From an uncultured Collinsella sp. (GTDB taxonomy: Bacteria; Actinomycetota; Coriobacteriia; Coriobacteriales; Coriobacteriaceae): a DNA stretch of 64,000 nt. How positions within the stretch are numbered: position 1 is the stretch's first letter; the number at the start of each line of letters is the position of its first letter. The notes under the pieces are model-generated. The model did no database searches. It had not been told where the DNA came from and saw only the letters and a program-made list of their open reading frames with translations. Position numbers and translations under genes: made by a program. Below, one piece after another: positions 33,585-41,681 of the stretch. The stretch lies in the NCBI GenBank assembly GCA_958354105.1, contig CATWVA010000002.1, positions 1 to 64,000 of the forward strand. The letters run 5' to 3'.

Positions 33585-34786
33585 CACTCGAGCTGAGCCA
33601 GCAGTTCCTCAACGATCTCAACGGCATCGCCGACGACCTTGTACTGGGCGGCACCGAAGATGGGGGCATCCGGGTCCTCATTGATGGCGACAATGCACTC
33701 CGCCCCACCGATGCCGGCGAGATGCTGGATAGCGCCCGAGACACCGATGCTCACGAGGAGCTTGGGCGAGACCGATACACCCGTCTGGCCAATTTGGTGG
33801 CGATACTCCAGCCAGCCGGCCTCCACCACGGGGCGCGTGCAGCCAAGCTCGGCACCCAGAGCCTCGGCAAGCTTTCGCATCAGCGGTAGGTTTTTCTTGG
33901 AGCCGATGCCGCGGCCCACCACGACTAGACGCTCGGCATCGGCAATTGAGGCCTGCTGTCCCCACTCCTCGGCGGGAATCGAGATCTCGACACGGGCCTT
34001 AACGTCATCCGCTAGCACTACCTGGGCAATCGTGCCGGAGCGGCTATAGTCAAACTCGAGCGCCTTAAAGATGCCGGGGCGCACCGTTGCCATCTGAGGA
34101 CGGTGGTTGGGGCAGATAATGGTGGCCATCAGGTTGCCGCCAAACGCCGGGCGCGTCTGCTGCAGCAGACCCGTCTCCGTATCCATCGAAAGCACCGTGC
34201 AATCGGCCGTAAGGCCCGTCTGCAAGCGCACGGCCACACCGGGCGCCAGCTCGCGACCAAAGGCGGTCGCGCCGTACAGAATGGCCTCGGGCTTGCGCTC
34301 GGCTACCAAATCGCAGATCAAGCGGGCGTAGACCTCCGCGTCGTTCTGACGCAGGCGCTCGTCACGACAGACCAGAACTTCGTCCGCACCGGCGCAAATC
34401 AGATGCTCCAGGTCCCCGAGTGAGCCCTCGGGGCTCATGCCGACCAGTGCCACCAGACGGCAGCCGCGGGCATCGGCAAGCTCGCGCCCCTTGCCCATGA
34501 GCTCGAAGGCCACGGATGCAACGGCATCGTGCTCGTCAGTCTGCACGAAGATCCAGATGTCTCGATATGCGTCAAGGTCTGCCGCGCCGGCGGCCTCGTC
34601 GCGCTCAATCGAGATGGCGTTGACGGGGCAGGCGTCGACGCACCCACCGCACAGGATACAGCCGTCGGTTACGCGGGCACAGCGATTGGGGCGCTCACCC
34701 TCCACCACAATGCCGCCCGAGGCGCAGGCGCGAACGCAGCGACCGCAGCCGATACAGGCTTCGCTATCGATAATCAGCCCGCTCAT
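33581..34786 (-). CDS. etfA: Electron transfer flavoprotein alpha subunit with N-terminal diferredoxin domain
   Basis: The 401-residue protein begins with two [4Fe-4S] ferredoxin motifs, CIGCGRCVRAC (11-21) and CILCGGCVDACP (43-54), followed by a full EtfA with the C-terminal FAD-binding part (VVVGRGIGSKKN, GVSGAIQH, IVAINEDPDAPIF). An EtfA with an added ferredoxin domain is the hallmark of the bifurcating lactate dehydrogenase of Acetobacterium (LctC), where the cluster exchanges electrons with ferredoxin. It starts right after the etfB stop and ends the three-gene operon. Confidence 0.93.
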   Translation of the reverse strand: MSGLIIDSEACIGCGRCVRACASGGIVVEGERPNRCARVTDGCILCGGCVDACPVNAISIERDEAAGAADLDAYRDIWIFVQTDEHDAVASVAFELMGKGRELADARGCRLVALVGMSPEGSLGDLEHLICAGADEVLVCRDERLRQNDAEVYARLICDLVAERKPEAILYGATAFGRELAPGVAVRLQTGLTADCTVLSMDTETGLLQQTRPAFGGNLMATIICPNHRPQMATVRPGIFKALEFDYSRSGTIAQVVLADDVKARVEISIPAEEWGQQASIADAERLVVVGRGIGSKKNLPLMRKLAEALGAELGCTRPVVEAGWLEYRHQIGQTGVSVSPKLLVSIGVSGAIQHLAGIGGAECIVAINEDPDAPIFGAAQYKVVGDAVEIVEELLAQLEC

Positions 34787-35602
34787 CTATGCCATCCCCT
34801 CGATAATCTTGGCAAGTTTTACCGCCTGCTCGGACGCCGTTCCCTCGACGGCCTCGCACGTTTGGTCACGGTCGGGCACAAACGAGCGCACGACCTGCGT
34901 CGGTGATCCGGCAAGGCCGCAACGCGAGGGGTCGGCGTTTACGTCGGCAGCGCTGGCCACGCGCACGTCTGCATCCTCGGCCGCGCGAATACCGGCAATA
35001 CTCGGCATGCGCAGCTGGCCAATCTCCTTGGCGGTCGTCATCGCACACGGCATCTCCAGGTACACCGTCTCCTCGCCGGCATCGCAGCCGTGGACGAGTG
35101 CCAGCGAGCCACACGTCGTAAATCCCGCGCTCTGCACACAGCTCACGTCGGTCACGCAGGGGACCCCAAAGGCGCCGGCCAGCTCGGGGCCGATCTGGGC
35201 CGTATCGCCGTCCACTGCCATCTTGCCGCAGATGAGCAGGTCAAAGTCCTCATCGAGTGCCTCGATGCCGCATTTGAGGGCATAGGTGGTGGCTAGGGTA
35301 TCGGCGCCCGCAAAGGCGCGATCGGTCAGCAGCAGCGCGTCGTCGGCACCGCGGGCGATGCAGTCGCGCAGCAGCGATTCGGTCGCGGGGATGCCCATCG
35401 ACACCACCGTCACACGCACGTCCATGCCAAAGCCGATAAAGTCGTCCTTCAGCGCCAGCGCGCATTCCAAAGCGCTCGCATCAAAGGGATTAATGACCGC
35501 CTGCTTGCCATCGCGCACGATGGTATTGGTCTTGGGGTCCATCTTGACCTCGGTGCTGCCCGGCACGGCCTTGACGCACACCACCATATGGAAATCGCTC
35601 AT
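34787..35602 (-). CDS. etfB: Electron transfer flavoprotein beta subunit
   Basis: The 271-residue protein matches EtfB: CVKAVPGSTEVKMD at the N-terminus, INPFDASALECALALKD near 40, LICGKMAVDGDTAQIGPELA near 130 and the C-terminal core. EtfB holds the bifurcating FAD in enzymes of this class and pairs with EtfA. The start ATG 35602 follows AAAGGGGG at suitable distance; the GTG two codons earlier overlaps the upstream stop. It lies between the dehydrogenase and etfA with no gaps, implying one complex. Confidence 0.93.
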   Translation of the reverse strand: MSDFHMVVCVKAVPGSTEVKMDPKTNTIVRDGKQAVINPFDASALECALALKDDFIGFGMDVRVTVVSMGIPATESLLRDCIARGADDALLLTDRAFAGADTLATTYALKCGIEALDEDFDLLICGKMAVDGDTAQIGPELAGAFGVPCVTDVSCVQSAGFTTCGSLALVHGCDAGEETVYLEMPCAMTTAKEIGQLRMPSIAGIRAAEDADVRVASAADVNADPSRCGLAGSPTQVVRSFVPDRDQTCEAVEGTASEQAVKLAKIIEGMA

Positions 35603-35604
35603 CT

Positions 35605-37206
35605 TCACGCGCCCCCTTTCTGGACGAGCTCATCCAAGAGCTTCTCCGAAAACAGGTTGCCGCGACCCAGCTGCCCGTCGGGATCGAGCTGGAGCTTGAG
35701 CCGCGCCGACTCGACCATGGCCTCGTGACCGTACATCGTCTCTAAGAAGCCCGCCTTGATCTTGCCGACGCCGTGCTCGGCAGAAACGGCACCGCCCATA
35801 GCCGTTACCTCCGCAGCCCACTGGGCAAACAGCTCGCCACCGCGACGGTAGTCCTGCGCATCGCGCGGCAGGATGTTCACATGCAGATGGTTGTTACCGA
35901 TGTGCCCCCAGGCAGCAGATTCAAGCCCGCTTTCGGCCAGCGTGCGGCGATAGAGGGCCACGACATCGGCAAGGCGTGCATTGGGCACCGACATGTCCGA
36001 ACCCAGTTTGGTGATGGTGGGATCCGTGCGGCGACGCTCGTCGATCAGCATATTGACGCTCTCGGGGACCGCATGGCGGAAGAACCGCTGGCACTCGCGA
36101 TCAACCTCGGTGCGCGCGACCCATGTCGCATCGTCGCGGCCACCCGCGAACTCGAGCACCCATCCCAGGTGGTACAGTTCCTCGGTCGCCTGGGCTTCGT
36201 CGTCGCAGTCGAGCTCCACGTAGACACAGACCTTGGCGTCTTTGTCGAGCGCCGGCAGCGAGGCGAACGCCGTCGACTGCTCGCGCTGGCGACGTAGGAT
36301 ATCCAGGGCGCCCGCATCGAAATATTCGATGGCAGCCGCGTGGGACAGGACGGGACGCACAGAATCGGTAAAGGACACGGCCTTGTCTTCGCTGTCAAAG
36401 AAACAGCTCACGCCCCAAACGACCGCAGGCGCCGCCTGCAGGGCAATCTCGAGCTCGGTGATGACGCCGATTGTGCCACACGCACCGATAAACAGATCGA
36501 TGGCATCCATATCGTCAGCAACGAAATAGCCCGAAGTATTTTTGGTCTTGGGCATGGTGTAGTCGGGAAGGTCGAGCTCGAGTGCACGGCCCGCTGCCGT
36601 CACGAGCGACAGGTGGCGGCCCTGGGCAAAAGCCTCGCCGCGCTGAAGCTCAAGCAAATCGCCATCAGCCAGCGCGACGTGGAGTCCCGTGATATGTGGG
36701 CGCATGGGACCGTAGGCGTAGCTGCGGGCACCGGAGGCGTTACATGCCGCCATGCCGCCCAGACAGGCAGACGCCTCGGTGGGATCGGTGGGAAAAAACT
36801 GCTCCGGGGCCTCTTGGAACTCCTCGTAGGCCTCAAGCGATACCTGGTCCCAACCAGCGATCGGCAGCACCTTCTTGCTCAGCTGCTTGCGCAGCTCCGA
36901 GAGCACAACGCCCGGCTCCACACGCAGTAGAAAGCGGCCTTGTTCATCGCGGCGAAGGCCCAAGTAGCGATTCATACGGGAAGTATTGAGGATATGCCCG
37001 CCGTGGGGCACGGCGCCGGCGGCAAGGCCAGTTCGGGCGCCCTGAACCGTTACCGGGACACACTCGGCATGGAGCTTTTCCAAAATGACGCGGACCTCGT
37101 CTTCCGTTGTCGGAAACGAGATGCTCGAGGCCTCGCCCGATGCGCGAGACTCATCGCGACCATACTCTTCGAACTCGTCGGTGAAGGGTTTGATGGTTGC
37201 AGACAC
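35605..37206 (-). CDS. FAD-linked lactate/2-hydroxyacid dehydrogenase (GlcD/LctD type)
   Basis: The 533-residue protein belongs to the vanillyl-alcohol-oxidase-type FAD family. It has FPTTEDEVRVILEKL, the FAD-binding PVTVQGARTGLAAGAVP near 53, ACLGGMAACNASGARSYAYG near 145 and a C-terminal FAD-linked oxidase domain ending SAEHGVGKIKAGF. GlcD-like dehydrogenases oxidise lactate or glycolate. Placed directly upstream of etfB and ferredoxin-type etfA, it most likely forms the NAD-dependent, ferredoxin-driven lactate dehydrogenase. The start is GTG 37206 after GGGGGAG. The stereospecificity of the substrate is unknown. Confidence 0.91.
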   Translation of the reverse strand: MSATIKPFTDEFEEYGRDESRASGEASSISFPTTEDEVRVILEKLHAECVPVTVQGARTGLAAGAVPHGGHILNTSRMNRYLGLRRDEQGRFLLRVEPGVVLSELRKQLSKKVLPIAGWDQVSLEAYEEFQEAPEQFFPTDPTEASACLGGMAACNASGARSYAYGPMRPHITGLHVALADGDLLELQRGEAFAQGRHLSLVTAAGRALELDLPDYTMPKTKNTSGYFVADDMDAIDLFIGACGTIGVITELEIALQAAPAVVWGVSCFFDSEDKAVSFTDSVRPVLSHAAAIEYFDAGALDILRRQREQSTAFASLPALDKDAKVCVYVELDCDDEAQATEELYHLGWVLEFAGGRDDATWVARTEVDRECQRFFRHAVPESVNMLIDERRRTDPTITKLGSDMSVPNARLADVVALYRRTLAESGLESAAWGHIGNNHLHVNILPRDAQDYRRGGELFAQWAAEVTAMGGAVSAEHGVGKIKAGFLETMYGHEAMVESARLKLQLDPDGQLGRGNLFSEKLLDELVQKGGA

Positions 37207-37552
37207 GCGAACTCCCCCTTTAGCTAACTACAGTGTTTGCAGGGAGATGTTACCGCATCGTTTCGTCGACGTGTTCGAGACCGTCTCCATAATTGGCGAT
37301 TTTTACGTTCGTGCAATTCGGCGAGCGGCTTGATTTCCTCGGCAGACGATGCTTTTGACACATATGGCCCCGCCGTCGCCGACCGCGCGATTGACGCTCG
37401 AAAAAAGTTGGAGTATTTTTTGCCGCCTTTTACCTGCGGAGACGCCAATCCGTCAAGCATTTGGTCAGAAATTGGTCAAGTAGCGGCTGATACGGTCGGC
37501 GTCGACAGCCAAAACCGATAGAAGTTTTGGCCCCAGAAGCAGGGAGGTTCCC
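37207..37552. other. Intergenic region between divergent operons
   Basis: The 346-bp gap separates the divergent lactate operon and the small-protein cluster. I see no supported gene. It contains TTGGTCAGAAATTGGTCAAG (two TTGGTCA direct repeats near 37460) and a CCAAAAC/GTTTTGG hairpin at 37509-37530, shortly before the ribosome binding site of the next gene. Promoters for both directions must lie here, but none is clear. Confidence 0.5.
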
Positions 37553-37849
37553 ATGGCATATTACTGGCCCCAGTACGGCGTCGCCATCGAGGTCGACGAC
37601 GATCCCTATCTCCTGCCTTTCGACGAAGAGGCGTTCCCCGATACGGCGGTCTACCACGTCACCACCGATGTTATCTGCGACCCCGAGTCGTTCTCGGCGC
37701 TCGCCCACCACATCGCGCGTATCCACGACATCGAGCTCCCTCACGACTTTGACGAGCTCATCTACTCGCGCCGCCTGATGCTTCACATGCTCTTTGGAGC
37801 GGACCCGTCCACGTTCGCACGTGTCTACACCACCAAGGACGCCGCATGA
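37553..37849 (+). CDS. Small hypothetical protein, 98 residues
   Basis: I do not recognise this acidic 98-residue protein. It is preceded by GGGAGG 6 nt before the ATG, so translation is likely. It is rich in Asp, His and aromatic residues (MAYYWPQYGVAIEVDDDP at the start), with no signal peptide or membrane segment. It overlaps the next gene by 4 nt (ATGA), which ties it to the exported-protein cluster downstream. A regulatory or chaperone-like role for that cluster is only a guess. Confidence 0.72.
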   Translation: MAYYWPQYGVAIEVDDDPYLLPFDEEAFPDTAVYHVTTDVICDPESFSALAHHIARIHDIELPHDFDELIYSRRLMLHMLFGADPSTFARVYTTKDAA

Positions 37850-38355
37850 GTGCGAAGAAGCCGCCCCGCCTCGCAGGACTGGGGCGTCGCAAGAAACTCG
37901 TCGTTGTCTGTCTGGCTATCGTCTGCGCCCTCATCGCCGTAGGGCTATACGCCTGGCAGTCGCAGCCCGTGCCCGAAGCGGGCGCCTCAGTCACGACGGC
38001 AGAGGGTAAATCGCGACAAGAAATCCAAGATGAGCTCGATGCCATCGTCCGCGACAACATGATGACGATTTCGGTCGCGCCGGTCGCTCAGCTACAGGAG
38101 GACGGCAAGCTGCGCGTCAACGTGCAAAACGTCCAAGACAATAAATTTCCCCAGCGATTCCGCGTCATCCAAAACGACGAGACCATGTACGAATCCGGTG
38201 TGGTCGAGACCGGCAAGACAATCGAGACATGCCCCGCCGGCGACATCAAAGAAGGCGAGGCATACATCGAGATCCAGGCACTCGATGCCAAGACCCTCGA
38301 CAGCCACGGCAATCCGACACGTGTCAAGGTACGGGTTGAGCAAGCCGAGAACTAG
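37846..38355 (+). CDS. Membrane-anchored hypothetical protein
   Basis: The 169-residue protein has a basic N-terminus (RRKK), one membrane helix at about 21-37 (VVVCLAIVCALIAVGLYAW) and an extracytoplasmic domain of about 130 residues. The domain contains ISVAPVAQLQEDGKLRVNVQ and alternating hydrophobic residues that suggest a beta-sandwich. No family is recognised. It starts in the stop of the preceding gene. It may be an accessory or anchoring component of the exported proteins that follow. Confidence 0.72.
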   Translation: MSAKKPPRLAGLGRRKKLVVVCLAIVCALIAVGLYAWQSQPVPEAGASVTTAEGKSRQEIQDELDAIVRDNMMTISVAPVAQLQEDGKLRVNVQNVQDNKFPQRFRVIQNDETMYESGVVETGKTIETCPAGDIKEGEAYIEIQALDAKTLDSHGNPTRVKVRVEQAEN

Positions 38356-38445
38356 CTTTTTCGGCCGACGCGGCACCGCACGCAATTCACCAGCATTCGT
38401 CCAATCATCGCGGGGACGGCCCGCGGCGAATAGAAAGGAACGACC

Positions 38446-39045
38446 ATGGACATCACCAGGAACATGAACGGAGCCAGAGCGCTCGTCGTGGGCGCAGGGC
38501 TCGCGCTCGCGCTCGCAATGGGCGCCGCCCCGACGCCAGCTCTGGCAGCCGGGCGCGTTGGAACCACGAAAGTAATGGTCAGGACCGAGATCGACAACGT
38601 AGAGTTCAAAGTTCCGACGGTTATTCCCTTCGTCGCCAAGGCCGACGGCACGCTTCAGGGCCCCTCAGAAGACGCGACCACCATCGACAGTCATTCGGCC
38701 TACGGCATCCATGTCACCAACATGAAGATCGACGCCATGAACACCTGGACCATTGCCGCCGACGCCAAGGCCGGAACCGCGCAGAATTCCATCGACTTTA
38801 AGGTCGGCCCCGACGGCGCACTCCAGAACGCCAGCGCCGCAATGCAGGAGACGGGCCTCGATCTTTCCAAGAATGCAGCCTTCGACATGGGCTACCAGGG
38901 CATTGCCGGCGGCACGGACAAAATTAAGCTCAAGACAAGCGGAAACGTCGCCCGCGTCACGCGCGACATCTTCCGCGTAACCGGCGAAGGCGATCAGGTT
39001 GCAACGATCACCTGGACGGTCGAGCCCGGTGCGCACACGGCATAA
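38446..39045 (+). CDS. Exported hypothetical protein with predicted beta-rich domain
   Basis: The 199-residue product has a clear signal peptide (hydrophobic LVVGAGLALALAMGAA, likely cut after PALAA near 35). The mature 165 residues are small-residue-rich and probably all-beta, with VEFKVPTVIPFVAKADGTL and SAYGIHVTNMKIDAMNTW. The style resembles surface pilin-like or WxL-like domains but without a WxL motif. GAAAGGAACG precedes the ATG. It ends 17 nt inside the next gene. The function is unknown, and surface location is inferred. Confidence 0.75.
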   Translation: MDITRNMNGARALVVGAGLALALAMGAAPTPALAAGRVGTTKVMVRTEIDNVEFKVPTVIPFVAKADGTLQGPSEDATTIDSHSAYGIHVTNMKIDAMNTWTIAADAKAGTAQNSIDFKVGPDGALQNASAAMQETGLDLSKNAAFDMGYQGIAGGTDKIKLKTSGNVARVTRDIFRVTGEGDQVATITWTVEPGAHTA

Positions 39046-39310
39046 GGCCGTCGCCCTGGCCGCCGCCGTCAGTATCCTAGCGTTTGGGCCAGCCATGGCC
39101 TTTGCCCAGCAAGAACAGGCGCAGGCCGCCACGCAAGTGACGGTCGACCTCTCGGAGCTCGACCGTGGCAACTGCAAGGAACCGTTGGCACAGACAGACG
39201 ACAGACGATGGCCCTTGGCAGCAGGCGCCACGGCAGCAGGCGCGGGAACCGCCGGCCTCGGTCTGCACATCAAACGCAGCCAGAAACGAAACACGGACAG
39301 GCCGCACTAA
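39029..39310 (+). CDS. Small exported protein with degenerate sorting-signal-like tail
   Basis: The 93-residue frame starts at GTG 39029 (TTG 38999 is an alternative) and overlaps the previous gene. A signal peptide (AVALAAAVSILAFGPAMAFA) is followed by a short mature segment with DLSELDRGNC, then LAQTDDRRWPL, a small-residue hydrophobic stretch and the basic end KRSQKRN. This order matches a cell-wall sorting signal, with LAQTD where LPxTG would be expected. The ribosome binding site is weak, so the start is uncertain. The motif DxGNC recurs in the next gene. Confidence 0.6.
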   Translation: MRTRHKAVALAAAVSILAFGPAMAFAQQEQAQAATQVTVDLSELDRGNCKEPLAQTDDRRWPLAAGATAAGAGTAGLGLHIKRSQKRNTDRPH

Positions 39311-39328
39311 ATTAGCTAAGGAGACCCC

Positions 39329-40759
39329 ATGGCATCGAAGAACCTTTTGCCCGTCGTCGCACTCTGCGGCGCGCTCGCAACCGGAACGCCTGTCGCCGCT
39401 TGGGCGACTCCCGTCATGGCAGACTCCTTACCAGCAGCCCTAAGCTCCGCACCAAATCCGTCGAGCGCCATTGCGTGCAAGCGTTTTTCGTTCGCACAGG
39501 CCGCAATCTCAACCTCGGGATGCCTTCGTCGTAATACGGACGGCTCGATAGTCGTGGATATCAATCGTTCGAACAAGGCAAACGGCTCCCAGGCGGGGTG
39601 CGCCGTCTGCACGTGGCGCTCGATTGTGCTCGATGCAGATGGCGATCCGTGCGATTTGGGGTTGCGCATCGATATCGCTTCGGTCGATGACTCGGCGAAC
39701 GGAGCGAAGGTCGCCTTCGACGGTGCGTTTTTCGAGAAAGGAGGCGGTATATGTCTGGGCTGCGCCGCCGCGAATGCAGACGATGTGCAGCCCACCCTCT
39801 CATTCACGGCATCGCTGCGGCTGACCAAGGCGGGCACCGATGCCATCGCGGCGGGAGAAGCATCCCTGCTGTTCTACGCCGCCAGCACCGAAGACACAGA
39901 CATTCATTTCGAGAAGCCGGCCGGATCGCTCAGCCTTACGCGCGGGACGGAGGCAGGCCCTATTGCGATCGATACCCACACGCTAGGCAGGCAACGCATT
40001 CTTGCCGACCCGGCGCTTCTCGAGATGGAGTGGAACGGATCCGGAGCCGTCGGGATTGTCCCCTCCGCGCTTGACGCCAAGACGCTCCCCTCAAACGACG
40101 AACCCATCAACGCAACCATACAAGAAGAGAGCACGGACAAAGAAGCAGGTGCGGGCGACACGCCGTCGCCGACAAACAGCGTCCCAGCTTCTTTCGAAGC
40201 ACCGAATGAGCCCGCTACCGGTCCAAACGATCCCGAGCTCGCGGACAGTCTGGGGCTTGCTGATCCTCAGGAGATCGATGAAGGTAACTGCTGCGTGCTT
40301 GCCGCCCTCGACCACACAGAGGTCATCGATGCTGCAAACATCGAAGTTGCCGCCGCCAATCAGCCCGTCCGCAAGTCGGCCATCATCGCATTTCCCGAAT
40401 CCATCGAAGTCGTCTTTTTGCCATCGGGCGAGGTCGTGGCCCCAACACTGCTCACCTTGTTGGGCGCCAAGAATACTCGAAACGAAATTAAAAAGGTCAC
40501 GGTTGTCGACCCTGCAACCACCGCTAAACTGCGTCTATACGCCGTTGCCCCAGACGGAGGCAAGACCTTGGAATTCGATGGCGACACACTTCTAGCCTGG
40601 CGACGTCTGGACATTATGCAAGACGTCTCGTATCAGATCGAACTCGAAGGGTTTGATCGTGCCCGCGATGCCAATATCATCGCCGCGGCTATTGAATCCC
40701 CGCAGCGGCTTATGACACTGCGCTTTGACTACTACCCCTATGTCCCGACAACCACCTGA
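39329..40759 (+). CDS. Exported multidomain hypothetical protein
   Basis: The 476-residue protein begins with a signal peptide (NLLPVVALCGALATGTPVAAWA). It has two predicted beta-rich domains (about 40-240 and 330-476) joined by an acidic, Pro/Thr/Ser-rich linker around 250-300. The first domain carries paired cysteines (GCAVCTW, GGICLGCAA) that could form disulfides. After the linker comes EIDEGNCC, echoing DRGNC in the preceding small protein. AAGGAG precedes the ATG. No family is recognised; a secreted or surface role with the neighbouring proteins is inferred. Confidence 0.75.
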   Translation: MASKNLLPVVALCGALATGTPVAAWATPVMADSLPAALSSAPNPSSAIACKRFSFAQAAISTSGCLRRNTDGSIVVDINRSNKANGSQAGCAVCTWRSIVLDADGDPCDLGLRIDIASVDDSANGAKVAFDGAFFEKGGGICLGCAAANADDVQPTLSFTASLRLTKAGTDAIAAGEASLLFYAASTEDTDIHFEKPAGSLSLTRGTEAGPIAIDTHTLGRQRILADPALLEMEWNGSGAVGIVPSALDAKTLPSNDEPINATIQEESTDKEAGAGDTPSPTNSVPASFEAPNEPATGPNDPELADSLGLADPQEIDEGNCCVLAALDHTEVIDAANIEVAAANQPVRKSAIIAFPESIEVVFLPSGEVVAPTLLTLLGAKNTRNEIKKVTVVDPATTAKLRLYAVAPDGGKTLEFDGDTLLAWRRLDIMQDVSYQIELEGFDRARDANIIAAAIESPQRLMTLRFDYYPYVPTTT

Positions 40760-40782
40760 GGCTTAAATGCTGCGCATCATTC

Positions 40783-40808
40783 CTAATACCACTTATATAA
40801 CGTATTAG
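40783..40808. promoter_or_regulatory. Inverted repeat upstream of the DUF554 gene
   Basis: CTAATAC and GTATTAG are separated by 12 nt of AT-rich sequence, about 70 nt before the DUF554 start. It could be an operator or promoter-associated site. Confidence 0.35.
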
Positions 40809-40877
40809 ATGAGTCGCGATGTACCTCGCATTTCGTTCTGCTACGATTGCCACGTTGGCATCAATACAGGAGGGCTC

Positions 40878-41594
40878 ATGCCGGGCTTGGGAACAATCAT
40901 CAACGTTGCGCTTTTAGTTGCGGGCGGTCTTTTGGGATTAGCGGGCGGCCGCTTCATTACACCGCGCATCCAAGACACGCTCATGAAAGCATCGGGACTG
41001 TGCGTCCTGTTTATCGGCCTGGGCGGCACCATGCAAAAGATGCTCATCATCGATGGGAAGGCGCTGGCGACCACTGGTGCTACCATGCTCATCGTCTCAT
41101 TTGCGCTCGGTTCGCTCATCGGCGAGGCCGTCAACTTGGAAGCCGCCATCGAGAACCTTGGCGAATGGCTCAAGCGCAAGACTGGCAGTGAGGGCGATAA
41201 CGAGTTCACCAACGCTTTTGTCTCGACTTCGCTCACCGTGTGCATCGGCGCCATGGCCATTGTGGGATCGATCCAGGACGGCCTGCTCGGCGACTGGTCA
41301 ACGCTTGCCCTCAAGGGCGCACTGGACTGCATCATCGTCTGCACCATGACGGCGTCGCTCGGCCGCGGCTGCATCTTCTCCGCCCTACCCGTCGCCGTGT
41401 TCCAGGGGACGATCACGTTGTTTGCCGGCGCGCTCTCCCCCATCATGACCACAGCAGCACTCAACAGCCTTTCGCTCGTAGGCTCCATGCTCATCTTCTG
41501 CGTCGGCGTCAACCTCATCCGTCCTCAGACCTTCCGCACGGCCAATATGCTTCCCTCCGTCGTCATAGCCGTCATCTACGCCCTCCTGTTCTAA
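40878..41594 (+). CDS. DUF554 family membrane protein
   Basis: The 238-residue protein starts MPGLGTIINVALLVAGGLLG and has about seven membrane helices, matching the DUF554 (YdfK/YqgA) family of inner-membrane proteins with no proven function. Typical features are GLCVLFIGLGGTMQKML, FALGSLIGEAVNLE, TNAFVSTSLTVCIGAMAIVGSIQDG and the C-terminal PSVVIAVIYALLF. GGAGGG precedes ATG 40878. In-frame upstream codons would cross the inverted repeat and are rejected. It precedes the TerB operon but has its own spacing. Confidence 0.9.
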   Translation: MPGLGTIINVALLVAGGLLGLAGGRFITPRIQDTLMKASGLCVLFIGLGGTMQKMLIIDGKALATTGATMLIVSFALGSLIGEAVNLEAAIENLGEWLKRKTGSEGDNEFTNAFVSTSLTVCIGAMAIVGSIQDGLLGDWSTLALKGALDCIIVCTMTASLGRGCIFSALPVAVFQGTITLFAGALSPIMTTAALNSLSLVGSMLIFCVGVNLIRPQTFRTANMLPSVVIAVIYALLF

Positions 41595-41636
41595 ATCTAT
41601 CTACATAGCGGTATTTCGAACACCTGTTTGATGCTG

Positions 41637-41645
41637 TGCTATGAT
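41637..41645 (+). promoter_or_regulatory. Extended -10 promoter of the TerB operon
   Basis: TGCTATGAT forms an extended -10 element (TG, one base, TATGAT) 37 nt upstream of the TerB_N gene. No good -35 is seen. Confidence 0.45.
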
Positions 41646-41681
41646 ATGAGGTCACCGTAGCTGCGTTCGAGAGGAGGAGCG

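Noticed and set aside
37237..37521. 94-codon frame in the gap before the small-protein cluster
   Set aside because: No ribosome binding site and no conserved character.
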